Assembly (NCBI GenBank): GCA_023374025.1
Contig: SIJG01000037.1
Coordinates: forward strand, 554,211-618,210
DNA length: 64,000 bases
Direction: 5' to 3'
Source of the DNA: Heterodera schachtii
Taxonomy: Eukaryota > Nematoda > Chromadorea > Rhabditida > Heteroderidae
The notes beneath the pieces are model-generated. The model saw only the letters and a program-made list of their open reading frames with translations. It was not told the DNA's origin and made no database searches. Positions 11,301-22,895 of this stretch are shown piece by piece. The first letter of the stretch is position 1, and the number at the start of each line of letters is the position of its first letter. Position numbers and translations under genes: made by a program.

Positions 11301-13140
11301 AAAACTTGAAAACCCTTACGATCGAAGCCGGAAAATCTTAGAAATTCGATGGATGACAAGGCCATGAATTAAAACGGCGACCAAACCAGTCAAAATCGAA
11401 ACCGGAAGTTCGAAAAATGCAATCTTTCCCGACCCAAAGCCAATGGTAGACAGAATTCCAGAACCAATTTGAGCAGGGAAGTACACTAAACTGAGAGTCA
11501 TCGACAAATCGGCAATTAATTGGACCAACGGAAAACGATGTTGAACACAATGTTGAGTGAAATTGTCCAAAACACGTGCTCAATAAAAGCAAAAGAGCCG
11601 TCCAAACCCAACAGTTTTTGCCATGTGAGCTCATCCACAAAACGTTGCTGCTGCGGGTCAATTTCGGCTGCCGCCGCGTCTCCGCCATTGTGCGCCTGTT
11701 GGCCTTGGTCTGCCGGCTGATTTTGGTTGGCCACAAGCGCAGCTTGAACGGGTTGGTAGAATTGGAGGGGGCGGGGTTGGCGATTTTGGGGAAGATGGTC
11801 AAGCTGATTTTCAGGTTCTGTTTGATCATTAGCATCTGTCGAATCTGAAGTTGCCGCCGATGTGGACGGACCAGGAGAACTCATTTGTTCAGTGGGAGTT
11901 AGCCCATTGTCAGCATTTTCGTCCTTTCCATCCCCGTCTGCTGCAGCTTCCGCTTCTGCACTTTGTTCGGCATTGTCCGGCGGTTGGTCTAAAATTCGGT
12001 TGATATTATTATGTGAATGGGTCTTTTCTCACTTTGGTGTTGATGCTCAACAATTGGCTGGTCCTCGTTCAAATGTAAAAGATGGGCAGGTCCTCCAATC
12101 TGTTAGCAACTCATTAAGAATTGAAATACACAAAACTGTACCATTATTTGTTCACGAAGCCAAACGAGGGAAATAAAAGTGCATAGAAAAATAGTGACGA
12201 CTAAAGAACCCCGGGCGATGTCTATTGCGACATTTTCAGTTGAGAATAGTTGGAAAATGCGGGAGGAGAAAAAAGCGGTCATAAGGCCAGAGAAGACGAG
12301 CCGATGGATGCGAGCCGCCATTAACGGCACAATGCCTAAAATTGGATGAAAATGCCATAATAACAAAATGCATGGTGAATAAAGACCGAGCCAACAGCAA
12401 GCGACCATTGCATAAGTCAAAGCCAGCCGCATGAAGTTGGCCAATATGAGAAAGACCCCTGACAATGAAAGATGGAAAGTGGCAACTGCAAAACACAAAC
12501 CAACCCCTGAGTAAGTCGAAAATGGGAAGCCTTTCGGGCATATCCGGCCGATAAAGTGGACGAAAAGAGAACTTGTGGTTGCACAATTCGCAAACATCCT
12601 TCTTGCTGTACTTAAGCCACTGTAGCAGACAATCTTGGTGCACGTACTTTATACTGCCCGTGCCTAAATTGTCAATTAACAAATTTTGAAATTGAAAAGC
12701 CAATTAATTACAAAGGCACGGATGGTACAAAACGTCGTTCCCCGACAATCGACAAACACGGCAGATATCTGTATTCACAAAGAATTTGGCGATAATTAAG
12801 GCTATTTTCGAAACTTATTAGAAACAAAAGGGGGAACCTTTTTGGTTGCCAATTCTATATAAAAAATCGGAAAATATAATAAATCTGCCATCGACTTCGA
12901 CTAATAACACCTTTTTCCTCATTTAGAAATAATTTTTAAACCAAAAAGTGTACCCTTTCGTTGTTGTTAAATTTTTAATAGTTCTGCGTTACCCCTTTCT
13001 CCCTGTCCGTCCTCTTCCTCATGTGCGTTCATTATGTTTTCCATTATTCTATCCTTGAGACTTTTTTCTTTTCTTTGAACTTGCGTCGAACTTGACTCAG
13101 CAGCTAAAGACGAAGTTTCCGATGTTTCTTGGTCATTCAT
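8361..13140 (-). CDS. marc-6: MARCH6/TEB4 (Doa10-type) ER membrane E3 ubiquitin ligase
   Basis: A complete model of 19 exons with consistent phase: 13140-12993, 12768-12712, 12663-12505, 12458-12387, 12335-12142, 12099-12033, 11988-11530, 11485-11320, 11278-11239, 11183-11112, 11050-10958, 10899-10789, 10737-10537, 10484-9653, 9599-9439, 9385-9137, 9090-8958, 8879-8743 and 8534-8361. The RING-CH zinc finger spans exons 2-3: ICRVCRLSG, HPCLCTGS, VHQDCLLQWL, CELCNHKF. Many hydrophobic segments follow, with hallmark MARCH6 blocks such as TFISLVWLREQI, GLDGSFAFIEHVFW, ILCGWWLDICS, NDPDFNP and LMGPDWWLKT. The family ubiquitinates misfolded and sterol-pathway proteins in the ER membrane (ERAD). An acidic, Glu/Asn/Gln-rich insert (about 10330-9760) sits in a cytosolic loop. 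The C-terminal tail is short and Gln-rich. Confidence 0.96.
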
Positions 13141-13326
13141 CGTCCTAAATTAGGTCAAACAAAGACAGATTTTGTATAAATAATATTATAATACTTATGT
13201 GAATTCGATAAGTATGAGGAAATGCAATTTATACTCACGCATTTAGGGTATAATTACTAGAGCCGGCGGGAACGGGATTCCCGCGGGAAGGGTTTGAATG
13301 AAAATTGTGATGGAAATTGGTGGGAA

Positions 13327-14554
13327 TCATTGATTTTGTCTATGACTTTTCATCAAGTACTTGATTTTTTCCAAAATTTTTAATTTTCTGTTAAGACTTT
13401 TTTCCAGTGAATTTGGGTAGAAAAATGAGCTGATCACGAACATGAACTCATATTTTACAAAAGCCATCATTTTGTCTGTGATTTTTTATCAATATATCAC
13501 AGGGTGGCCAAGTTTTTTTTTTCAAAATAAGACAAAATGGCTCAAAAACTAAGATTCGGACCCCAAAAATAAGATTTTTTCTAAAACTAATTGTAGCATG
13601 AAGGAAACGCAAAAAAACATGAAAAACGACTTAAAACATTGTTTAGTGTAAAAACCAGGGCTTGCAACTGAACATTTTCAAAATCTGCATTTGGCCGACA
13701 AAAAATCATCATTTGGGGTCAAAAATAACATTTTGGAAAATTTTATTCAAAATGAAAAAATCAATAAAAATGTTTTTTCGTGGCGCGCTTTTTCCAAAAA
13801 AACTTTTTGGGGATCGGGGGGTGTCCGGTGGTGCCGGTAGGCGCCGCCGGGAAAATTTTTGAAAATTTCACTGCAATTTGTTAACAGATTTCCACCAAAA
13901 AACGACTAATTTTTGAGATTTTGAGCCGATTTTTATGAAAAAAAAAGTTTTGGGACCCGGCGGTGCCGATAGGCGCCGCCGGAGGAAAAATAGAAATTTT
14001 GACCATTTTTTAACAAATTTTCACTGAAATTTTGGGGAATTTTACAATCAAGAAAATGAAATAAAAATGAAATAAAAATGAAATTTTTTTCAAAAATCAA
14101 ATTAAATCAAATATTCGCTTCAATAAAAAATAATATGTCAAAACAGTCATTCAAATTTTACATTTTTATTTTCAAATCCAAAAATAAGCACAAAATAAGC
14201 ACGTAACGCTAAAATAAGCACAAATCTTAGAAATAAGCACATTTTAGCTTTCTAAGATCCGACCCCTCAAAATAAGCACAAATCTTAGAAATAAGCACAC
14301 TTGGCCACCCTGATATATCATAAAAAATTAATTGCAGCCAAGCGGTCTCGAACTCCAGACCCAGTTTCATATGACCCCCTAGGACCAGTAATTAAATTTC
14401 AAAAAATCAAAAATAGACATTCAGTAGCTCATTCGAAAGCTCTTTTTTAGTTCTACAACGTCTTTGTATAAGTTTTTACGTCCAACTAATTTTCTTATAA
14501 TTTTGGAAAAAATCAAGTACTTGATGAAAAGTCATAGACAAAATCAATGATTTT
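13327..14554. mobile_element. Fold-back element, interrupted by a hAT-like insertion
   Basis: About 55 bases at 13327-13382 recur as an inverted complement at 14497-14554 (shared core TCATCAAGTACTTGAT). The arms are nearly identical. The interior between the arms holds the hAT-like element at 13500-14312, which inserted later. No transposase frame is present. Confidence 0.75.
13500..14312. mobile_element. Non-autonomous hAT-like element with 8-bp target-site duplication
   Basis: Terminal inverted repeats CAGGGTGGCCAAG / CTTGGCCACCCTG bound an 813-bp element. The identical octamer ATATATCA flanks both ends (13492-13499 and 14313-14320). CAGGG termini with 8-bp duplications are typical of the hAT superfamily. 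The interior is AT-rich non-coding DNA with repeated AATAAGCACAAATCTTAG units and two GC-rich palindromic blocks (13801-13855, 13956-13985). Confidence 0.85.
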
Positions 14555-14754
14555 GCAAAATCTGAGCTCAGATTCGTAATCAGCGTATTTTTCCACCCCA
14601 GAAAAAAATAAAATAAAAATTTAAAGTTTATTTTTCGTCGGGACCACAATTCTACACAAACTCGAGATCGGCTTTTCTATCCCAAAATTTTTTTAAGTTT
14701 TGCAAAGTTTTGGCGTTTTGATTACTAAATAAAAAATAAATTTACCTATTTGCA

Positions 14755-14935
14755 CTGGGAGCAGGGCTGTGCGAAAATCACAAAAAAAAATTTTCGTATA
14801 CGAAAACAAAACGAAAAAGTGCATTCGATACGAAAACGAAACACGAAACGAAAAAAAAATATTTTGAAAACCGAAAACGAAACACGAAAACGAAAAAATA
14901 ACCATTTTCGTGCGAAACGAAACGAAAAAAACCGA
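14755..14935. repeat. CGAAAA/CGAAACG-rich simple repeat
   Basis: A tract of degenerate CGAAAACGAAACACGAAA units. The Lys/Arg/Asn-rich open frame across it is compositional. It is followed (15040-15400) by relics of the hAT-like interior, including the GC block GGCGGCGCCGATAGGCGACG at 15333-15352. Confidence 0.65.
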
Positions 14936-15442
14936 AAATTTTTTGAACTTATTTCAATCATAATTAAGAAACATAAAACTTTAAAATTGTATCCTCTAAC
15001 TGAAGGAATGAAGATCCTAGTAGGTGGAAAAGCTAATGTGGCTCTAGGACAGGGTGTGACCAAAAAATTTTTAAAATAAAGAACATCAATGACAAAAAAT
15101 AAGATTTAGGGTCAAAAAAGGCAATCTTGCAAAATTGGTTCGAATCAGTTAATATACAAATTTTTCGATAAAAAATGTATTAAAATGTTATGTTTTTCAC
15201 ATCCTATTATGGATTTTAACAATTTTTGGGGAAGAAATTAGCAAATCGTCCATTTCGGTGAAACCGTGCTGAAAAAAAAGATTTTCAAACATTTTTTTGC
15301 GGTGTATTTTTTTGATGAATGGGAAGTGGGTCCGGCGGCGCCGATAGGCGACGCCGGGAAAATTTTTGAAAATTTGAGTGCTATTTCATAGCAGATTTTC
15401 TATTAAAATCGGTAAAAACATGATTAAAAAATCGGTAAAATA

Positions 15443-15520
15443 AAGTGCGGTCATGCGGGATCGAACATTAATGCACAGCATAAAATAAACCTGCTGTTTT
15501 CACCATTAAACTACAATACT
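15443..15520 (-). other. tRNA-like relic with Pol III box A and box B
   Basis: On the - strand, TAGTTTAATGG (15512-15502) resembles box A and GTTCGATCC (15466-15458) resembles box B, about 35 bases apart as in a tRNA. A D-arm-like stem GTTT/AAAC and an anticodon-like stem CAGCA/TGCTG can be drawn. The anticodon loop is too long and the T stem does not pair, so this is a decayed tRNA or SINE head, not a working gene. Confidence 0.4.
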
Positions 15521-15833
15521 TAAATAATAAAACTTATTATTTCTTACCAAAAAAGTCATTCTTAATATTTACATATTTGGGGTTTTTTGTACATATTTTT
15601 GGCAGCCCTAGTAATAATATTATTAATATAGAGTAGAAGATGTCGTCTTCAGTTTGGTAGGGCGTACTCATTTGTCAACGCATGGCCTCATCCCCGTCCA
15701 AGTAATTTTGACACCGCCAGACCAACTTGTTTAACCCAAAGGTTCACCATTATGAGATTTATGAGAAATGTTTTCATTTTTGAGCAATTTATGTTCCAAT
15801 TTTCCTTTAAAGGCTTTTTTTTAAATCAAGGTG

Positions 15834-16304
15834 GGTAATAGTTTAGATGGTGCCACACCTTTTTGAGATTTTTTTTTTGTTGAAGTTTTTAAAAGTCGTA
15901 AAAACATTTTCTATGGGGTTTTCGGGGATGCTGATCCCGAAAATGACACCCGTTTTGGCCAATTCCGAACCCCGGACTTGGATTCGAACAAAAAATCGAA
16001 AATCCAAAATTTTCAAAGTTCATTTTTATGTTCGTATCATTATAGAATGACCCATTCTTTGATGTTGCAAAATTTGCGACTAAATTTAGATTGTTTTTAA
16101 TCGATTTTTAAATAGAAGTGAGAATTTTGAAAATTTTGAATTTCAACTTTTTGTTCGAATTCGGGTCCGGGATTCGAAATAGGTCGAAATGTTATTATAT
16201 TCGTGATCAGCGACCCCGAAAAACCCATAAGACATGTTTTTACGCCTTATAAAACTTCAAGAAAATTTTTGTTAAAAAGGTGTGGCACCATCTAAACTAT
16301 TACC
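15834..16304. mobile_element. Fold-back MITE, GGTAATA-ended family, 8-bp duplication
   Basis: The termini are GGTAATAGTTTAGATGGTGC and its inverse, forming a near full-length hairpin. The exact octamer TCAAGGTG occurs at both flanks (15826-15833 and 16305-16312). The interior holds the family core (GATCAGCGACCCCGAAAA and its partner, GAATTCGGGTCCGGGATTCG), shared with the elements at 30994-31918 and 60821-61294. Confidence 0.85.
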
Positions 16305-16849
16305 TCAAGGTGTTCTTTCTTGATGTGCCTTCTGTCTTTGATGTGGTTTATCACTTTTAGTGAAAAATTTGAAGTTGATTGAGGAAGAATCTCTTAAAAA
16401 ATTTTTCGCTTATTCAATAAATATATTAACAGATTTTGACTGTTTATTTTCTTGTTTATTAATATCAAAATCAAAGTATGTAAATTTCTTTTTGTATTTC
16501 GTTTTGTTTACAAAGATGAACAAATTCTTATTTTCATTAGAAGCATAAACCAACAAACAATTGGATAATTAGAGAATATAAGCCGCCCTGTTGGTGTGTC
16601 AATCTGCTGTATATTTTCATTAACAAAATAAGTGCTAAATTTAGAGCCATAAACTGTTTTGTTGTTGTTGTTGTGACTGACAAGGGAACCACCCGAACTG
16701 TAAGTCGGAAAATGCATATGTGTTATATACCATTGGATAGAGCAGGGTCGACTTCTATTGTGAATTTTTAATATTACGGGCGCCCATAGCAAGAAACCAA
16801 AAAGTTATGAGGCCTCAAAAATCTGAATTTTGGCTTTGTTTCCACTTAA

Positions 16850-16906
16850 AGTTGGTGGCTCAGTTGGTTAAATTCCCAATTTTGGAGCTCGGGTTCGAAT
16901 CCAACG
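16850..16906 (+). other. tRNA-like relic / SINE head
   Basis: TGGCTCAGTTGG (16855-16866) fits Pol III box A and GGTTCGAATCC (16892-16902) fits box B. GTTGG at the start can pair with CCAAC at the end. The spacing between the boxes is too short for a complete tRNA, so a degenerate tRNA-derived sequence is the best reading. Confidence 0.4.
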
Positions 16907-16909
16907 TAA

Positions 16910-17700
16910 AAATTAATGTATAATATGACAAAACAATTTTAAAAATCATTTTTTAGACTAAAAAAATGTATGATAGTATTTCTTTAGTAAAAATAAGCAA
17001 AAATAATAATAAATATAGGCGCAAAATGCAAGTTCCCCCCTAAGAATGATTATATCTGTAAATTTATGTGCTAAAAAATGCTGAAATATCTGCTAAAAAC
17101 CAAAAAAATGCCAAAAATGGGAAAAATCCGGTGTATTTATGTGCTTTATCTTTTTCGCCCACAGAATAACAAATTAAATACATTTGGAGGTGTTCGTGGG
17201 TAAAATGGTCCTTTTTTCTGAAATTATTTTGTAAATTGTAAACTGCCAGTTGAAAAAGTTCCAATCATTTGATTGGTTAACCTGGGCCAATCAGATCATT
17301 AATTTTTTTCCCCATCATTTCACAAATTCCTAAATGAAATATGGAAAAAGAAAAATTGCAATTTATATTTTATCCGCCATATGAAGCGAAAGTGTCGGCC
17401 CGTTTGAATGGGTTTCATAAACCTCAATAAATAATGGATGCTAGAGAATCGAGACTACTAATTCATATTCATTCAATTAGATGTTTAATTTGTCTAATTA
17501 ATTTTTAATATGTAATGAGCATAAAATATTAACATTTATTTTTATATTTTAAAAAATTGCAATTCAATAAGCATTTTATACACAATATTTACTAGTTAAA
17601 AAGCAATTGATTGAAATATTTCGAGCAGTGCAAAAGGCCAGTCTTGCACATTTCTGTCGTCCTTAAAATTTGTAAAATAATTTTGAATAAACCCCCGATA
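16910..17700. other. AT-rich intergenic DNA, no gene seen
   Basis: No splice-consistent coding exon or bounded repeat was found. If the F-box gene has a terminal exon beyond its apparent stop at 17706, that exon would lie near 17600-17660 (acceptor TTTTAAG at about 17663). Confidence 0.5.
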
Positions 17701-17705
17701 TTTAT

Positions 17706-20489
17706 TTACCTAACGACAGAGAGTCGGTCGGCTCTTTCGAAATTTGAGCGGACGAGCTCATAATATTGGCCATCGCTGAGCACCAGCGAATGCAATTTGG
17801 GACATTTCATGCGGAGGACGTCGATGAATTTGCTAATGCAAATTAAGTGATGAGTGATTTGATTGAGCTGTTCTTGTCAATTAATTCACCTGGACTTATC
17901 AGAGAAGCGAAGCGTTTCATCGTCCCATCGGATCTTAACGGAGAAAGCATTCACAGATTCAATTAACAAAGTGCCAATGACAAATTACGACACAACCTCC
18001 AACCGGGTCAGCTGTGGACAGTGTTGAGCGATGCAATCTCAAAAAAACGGACATTTGCGTTTTTAAGCCAATCAAACACGTCCAAGGGTGTGGTTGTAAA
18101 AGTAAATTTCTTAACAATTTCCTAAAACTTTCTTCGGGTTCTTTTATCCCGTCCCTCCCCTCCGTCAATGGTCCGTTTTTTTTTTGACTTCGTCTGACGC
18201 ACCCAATGGACATAAACGAAGCTCAGCATCAATTAATTGTACAGCTTACCAATAAATTGGTCGATGTGAATTTTGGCAGTGACCTAAGATGACAATGATA
18301 AAATATCATTTAAAAGAACAAAATCCATGGACTAAGAAATTACGAGAAGCACTTTGAATTCCTTTTTAATTTCTTGGTCCTTTGACCTTTGTTTCCCATT
18401 TTCCGTTTCGTTTGTCCATTATGTACAGTATATAATCTGCTGTTTGTACAGTACCCCCTCCCAATTGTCTGCTGTTTGTACAGTATCTCCTCCCATTGTC
18501 TGCTGTTTGTACAGTACCCCCTCCCCACCTTGGGGCAACAGTCCTCCGCCACTCCCATCACCAACACGCGCACATTGTCCAAGCGAGGAATGCTGCTCAT
18601 CCAAAAATACTCCAACAATTTGCTGTGCCCTCCCAAGTTCAGAGCATGGAATTGCTGGCCATGCCGGGCCACCAATTGGGAAAGTGCCAATTCACTCAGA
18701 GAGTCGCACGTGTCCAAGGAGAGAAATCTCATGGAGGCGATGGTGCCCGACTGCATCCAACTCTCGAGGACCTTAAAGCGTCCCTTCAAGTGCGAGAATG
18801 ATGAGTGCCAAAACTGACTTGGTCCGTGAAATGTTCCAGCCAAGAAGCGTCTAACCCTAAAAGGGACTTGTCTTTTGCGGGCTTTTTGTCATTGTGCCAA
18901 CAGCGAAGGTTGGGCAGCCGAGTGAGCAGTGATGCCAAAGTGTCGTCGCTGAGTTCGGTGGCACGGATGTCCAATTCCTCAATGTTCGTCTTCTCCCATT
19001 CCAAAGATTGGATGATTTTGTTGTCCAATTCTGTTATTTAGCGTCCGTAAGTCTGAAGCTTTCACTAATTGTCCCACTTGTGTGTGCCAACAACAGAGTC
19101 GTAAGGCGTCGACAGCGTTGAATGACCAGTCGAAGGCAACTTCCTGCAAAATTACGGCATTCATTGAAATACCAACAAATTAGGCATTAATTGTGATTAA
19201 TGATTGATTGAGTGTTTTTTAATTACCGGTCACTTTTTCACAGTAATTGATGCACAAACACTGGAGATGGGCGCAGTTGGAGGAGAGAGCATCGACATGT
19301 TCATCAGCAATAAAAGGGACCTGAACAGAGAAAGGCCAAACGAACGGTCGGACTTTTGGGGAAAAGCACCGACCCCCCACAGATTGACCACCGTCAAATT
19401 GGGCAAGTGCTGCTTCAGCTTGAACACGTTCACCGTCTCGTACACCTCCTCCTCCTCGTCCTCCACCTTTTCATACGTTCCTTAAGAGAAGCGAATGGAA
19501 TTTATTGGAAGAGAAGGAAAACCGATAATGTGCAGAATTTCAACACTAAAAACAGAGCAAAAAATTGTGATGATAAGAAGGGTTGGTGACCTGGAGATGA
19601 AAGTGTACACCTTACGAAGAAAGCCTTCGAGGAAAATGTTTTCACTGAGACACAGCGTTAAAGAACGGAGACGACTCGGAAACGATTGGAGGTCGTTGAA
19701 GTCGTGCAACTGAGGGGGGGGGGGGTAAATGTAATGTGCCAAAAAGTGTCATTAAATGGGATGAAAAAGATGCCACTTTTTGAAAGAGAGGGGCAAATGT
19801 GTCAATTTTAATCCAGTGGGTATTAATTAATTTAAATGTCAATTAACAGATTGGTTAACCTGCATAGCGGTGGAGAAATCTGAAAAAGAATGGGCCAATT
19901 CTTCTTGACACAATAAATTAATACCCAAAGTGAGGAATTGGAGTTTTGGACAACGACTCGCCAATTCATGGAGCACCTAAAGAGAGCAAAAGGCACTTCG
20001 AGTGAATTTGGCACCAAATCATTGGCAAATACAATTGGCGTGATCAAATCAGTGGACAGCTCACAAAGGCGCAGTTCGGTAAAGCGAACTCCGATCATTT
20101 GGGCGAAAAGCTCGGGGCTCGTCACCTGAGGCGCAACGTTACGGAAGTGAAACGGGAGTCTTTCGAGGTCACCTGAATGCCGCCATGGTTGACACGGAAG
20201 GACACCGAACTCCAAAGGACGGGGCTAAAGGGCGAAAAGGCATTAGCAGCAAAAAGACACAAAGATGGACAAGCCAAGCCGAGTCAGTCTCGAAAGAATG
20301 GCAAATTCGGGGACTGATGGAACTAATTGCGCCTAAGGCACCGCCAAATCACAATTAATTCCCTGCCAATTGCCACCTGTAGGCAATGCCCTTCCATCTG
20401 CGACACACTCGGCCAACGGAGAGCATTTGAGTGGGGGACAAATAGGAGAAAATCAGCTGAAGACATCGGTCCGGCAACTTTTCGATGCT
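17706..20489 (-). CDS. F-box / leucine-rich-repeat protein (SCF substrate receptor)
   Basis: Sixteen phase-consistent exons: 20489-20377, 20224-20173, 20125-20033, 19976-19925, 19879-19860, 19709-19591, 19545-19523, 19480-19374, 19320-19227, 19143-19078, 19030-18819, 18783-18529, 18283-18250, 18037-17997, 17933-17890 and 17832-17706. The first encodes an F-box (EKLPDRCLQLIFSYL, RVCRRWKGIAY). The rest encode irregular LRRs (CPKLQFLTLD, LRSLTLCLSE, HLPNLTVVNLWG, CAHLQCLCI, RCRRLTTLLL, CIAQHCPQLTRLE, KCPKLHSLVL). The family recruits substrates to SKP1-cullin ligases. The true 5' exon is unresolved; the first listed exon begins after an acceptor at 20491-20490. The stop at 17706 overlaps a good donor (AG|GTAAAT), so one more exon is possible. 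Exons of 20 and 23 bp are unusually small. Confidence 0.85.
18417..18530. repeat. Tandem minisatellite in an F-box gene intron
   Basis: Three to four copies, period 32-35 bp, each containing CTGCTGTTTGTACAGTA followed by CCCCTCCCAATTGT or a close variant. It lies immediately beyond the 3' boundary of the exon at 18529. Confidence 0.85.
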
Positions 20490-20778
20490 CTAAAACACAA
20501 AAAATTATTGCCCCCAATAATTTACAATTACTTTCAATGTTTTTTCTCAAAAGACGGCACCCCCCAAAGAGAAAATTGTGAACAAAAAGCAAAATGAGAT
20601 AAAAATAAGAAAAGATTACATGAAGGAATGTTACTGATCAGCTCCTGTCCCAGTCATGGAAAATGACATAAGATAATGAATAAAGTTTTAAATGAACAGA
20701 TCCCATTCAAAAATTTGAGTTGGTGTCTATTTCGGTGCCCACTTGGTGACTTCATTCATTAGCCCCCCCCCCCCTCCC

Positions 20779-21106
20779 TAATGAGTTTCTTCAGTGGCAT
20801 CATTGGCTTTGCCTCCGCTTGCTCCACCGCCGGCTCCATCTTCTGCCGTCCCCAGCCGCCTCCGTCCGTTTCATTTGCAATTGCCATTGTTTCGGTGTTT
20901 TCGCCATCCGTTGCCAATTCGTCCCCATTTTCCATTAGCGGCGTCGTCGCCATTCTGTGCGGGTGATGTTTCTCATGTCGCTGGTGTTGGAAGTGATGCT
21001 GTCGATTGTCCTCCTTCAGCAGACGCATCGCTGGGTAATCCGCCTCATTTTCCGCCTTTCCGACAACACGTCGGCTCATCTCGAAAAGCTCTCGTCCGGA
21101 TGACAT
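20779..21106 (-). CDS. Candidate N-terminal exon, possibly of the F-box gene
   Basis: An ATG at 21106 opens a hydrophilic frame rich in His, Glu, Gly and Met (MSSGRELFEMSRRVVGKAE) that ends in a poly-G run (20763-20774). Codon use looks coding-like until the G run. It lies upstream of the F-box exon on the same strand, so it may be its first exon, but no convincing donor in the right phase was found. Confidence 0.35.
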
Positions 21107-21471
21107 AATTATTTGGCTATGGCGATGCTTTATATAGGACAATTAATGGCGGGACAAAAAGAAATGCCGTGAAGACAGATGGAGGTGGAAAAAGCCGGCG
21201 GCAAAGACTTCAAATTCATTGGGAAGCGGCGGTGAAGATCAACAAGCCCAGTTCAAAAGTCACAACTGTCTTCTTTCTTTTCAAAATCTTCCAACTTAAA
21301 GCAGCACGGAAGAGGAGGAAAAGAAAATTTGTTGAAATGCGTTGAGCATTTGGCCTTTCATTGATCCGTCGGAGGGGGCGGGGGGGGGGGGGGGGAGGGC
21401 ATTTTCATGCGATTATTAGGGCAAAGGAAGACGGACTCATTAAAACATCATCGTAAAACATAACTATAAAA

Positions 21472-21681
21472 TCAGACCAAAGGCTGTCGATGGTCCAGCG
21501 AAAGTGTCATCGAACGTGGCTTAAGCGAAAACTTGCGCGATAAACGACGCGACAGTCGCCGATTGTAGGAGAAGCTCGCTCGCTTGGAGAGACGTGAGTT
21601 GGCAAATTCGCCATAACCGTCGCACTGTTTAATTTTATCGTCGGCAGAGGAAGAGAAGTCGGGCAGCGCAAAGAGAGTCAT
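21472..21681 (-). CDS. Small basic ORF, unrecognised
   Basis: A 69-codon frame rich in Ser/Arg/Leu (SKRASFSYNRRLSRRLSRKF). It is preceded by a good acceptor (CTTTTTAG near 21710), so either this is a single coding exon after a 5' UTR intron, or the acceptor feeds another frame ending near 21680. No family recognised. Confidence 0.3.
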   Translation of the reverse strand: MTLFALPDFSSSADDKIKQCDGYGEFANSRLSKRASFSYNRRLSRRLSRKFSLKPRSMTLSLDHRQPLV

Positions 21682-22329
21682 TTAATCACTAATGAAGGTT
21701 TAAGGGTTCTAAAAAGAGAAAGACGGAGAAAAAAATGTGGCGAATTTGGCAAAATGGGATGGACAAATGGCCAAAGAGGCGATAAATCATATCAAATCAG
21801 AGAAAGAGAGAAGAGGGGAGGGGGTGAAAGAAGAGAGGACAGTGATCAGAGTGATCGGAGGAGCTAAAAAAGTAAGGTGATCAGAGGAAGGGGAGGAGGG
21901 AAAGAGCTGGCCAAACGAGCAGCTCAAATAGCATGCGAAAAGCAATACTATCCAATCCAATCACTTTTCCTCTGTCCGCCTTTAGTTCATCATCCGCTGC
22001 TTAACAAAACGAAGGCAAAAAGGGGGGGGGGACAACAAACGAACAGAAACACTTTATGAAATAGGAAAATGGAAATGGGGAGGAAGAAGAAGCCATTAGC
22101 AAAGCGAAGGGACGAAGCGATGCCGCAGAAGAAGCGATCGATAGTGAAAAGGAAGCGAAAAACAATTATAATGATCAAAGGGAGGAAAAGCAGAGGGAAA
22201 CAAAAAACAATGGCAAATGCATTTGGACAGAGAAAAATGCCTAAAATGTCTAAGTAACTGAATGATATAATTATGAAAAAGGATTAATTAAATTAGGTAA
22301 GTTGAAAAGTATTTTTCCGGGTGCTTTCT

Positions 22330-22511
22330 CTGCCTGTCTAATTTTTTTGTGCCGTTCCAACCGGCATTCTCGAGATGATGAAAGCCAAATTGAAGCGGCC
22401 CATTGCGCGTATTTTGGCGATGATACGCTTTTTCTTATTGCGCCATTCCATCGTTTCGCGGAAGTTGCGCTTTGCCGGTGGCAAAAAGGAAGCCTCGACG
22501 GCATCGGCAGT
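22330..22511 (-). CDS. Possible internal or terminal exon, unrecognised
   Basis: After an acceptor (CGTTAG), a frame runs about 60 codons: EVPSTADAVEASFLPP, KRNFRETMEWRNKKKRII, AKIRAMGRFNLAFIISR. It is charged and coding-like. The AKIRAMGR stretch weakly recalls the calcineurin A tail, too weakly to name it. Neighbouring exons were not found. Confidence 0.3.
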
Positions 22512-22659
22512 TGACGGCACTTCCTAACGAAAAGAGAGAAAAACACTTTGACAGTCCTTTCGAGCAACACCTTAACGCCAATTCTGCTGCGAATTGCGGT
22601 AAGCATTAAGCCAATTAATAAATTAAAGTTTATCTGTAACAAAAGGGAAGCTAAGGAGA

Positions 22660-22895
22660 AAGATAAGGGAGAGAGAAGAGAGAGAGAGAGACGAGAGAGA
22701 GAGAGAGGAGAGAGAGAGAAGAGAGAGAGAGGAGAGAGAGGAGAGAGAGAGAGAGAGAAAAGAGAGAGAGAGGAGAGAGAGAGAGAGGAGAGAGAGAGAG
22801 AGGAGAGAGAGAGGAGAGAGAGAGGAGAGAGAGAGAGAGAGGAGATAGAGAGGAGAGAGAGAGAGAGGAGAGAGAGAGGGAGAGGCGGGGGGGGG
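22660..22895. repeat. (GA)n microsatellite
   Basis: About 230 bases of GAGAGAGG units ending in a run of 11 or more G. It explains the Arg/Glu and Ser/Leu phantom frames on the two strands. Confidence 0.95.

Noticed and set aside
16850..16906. Functional tRNA gene
   Set aside because: The box spacing is too short and the T stem does not pair with full length.
18417..18530. Possible CRISPR-like repeat array
   Set aside because: Repeats are directly adjacent with no unique spacers and lie in a eukaryotic intron.
22338..22520. Calcineurin A C-terminal exon
   Set aside because: Similarity is limited to a few residues (AKIRAMGR); no catalytic or calmodulin-binding exons are nearby.
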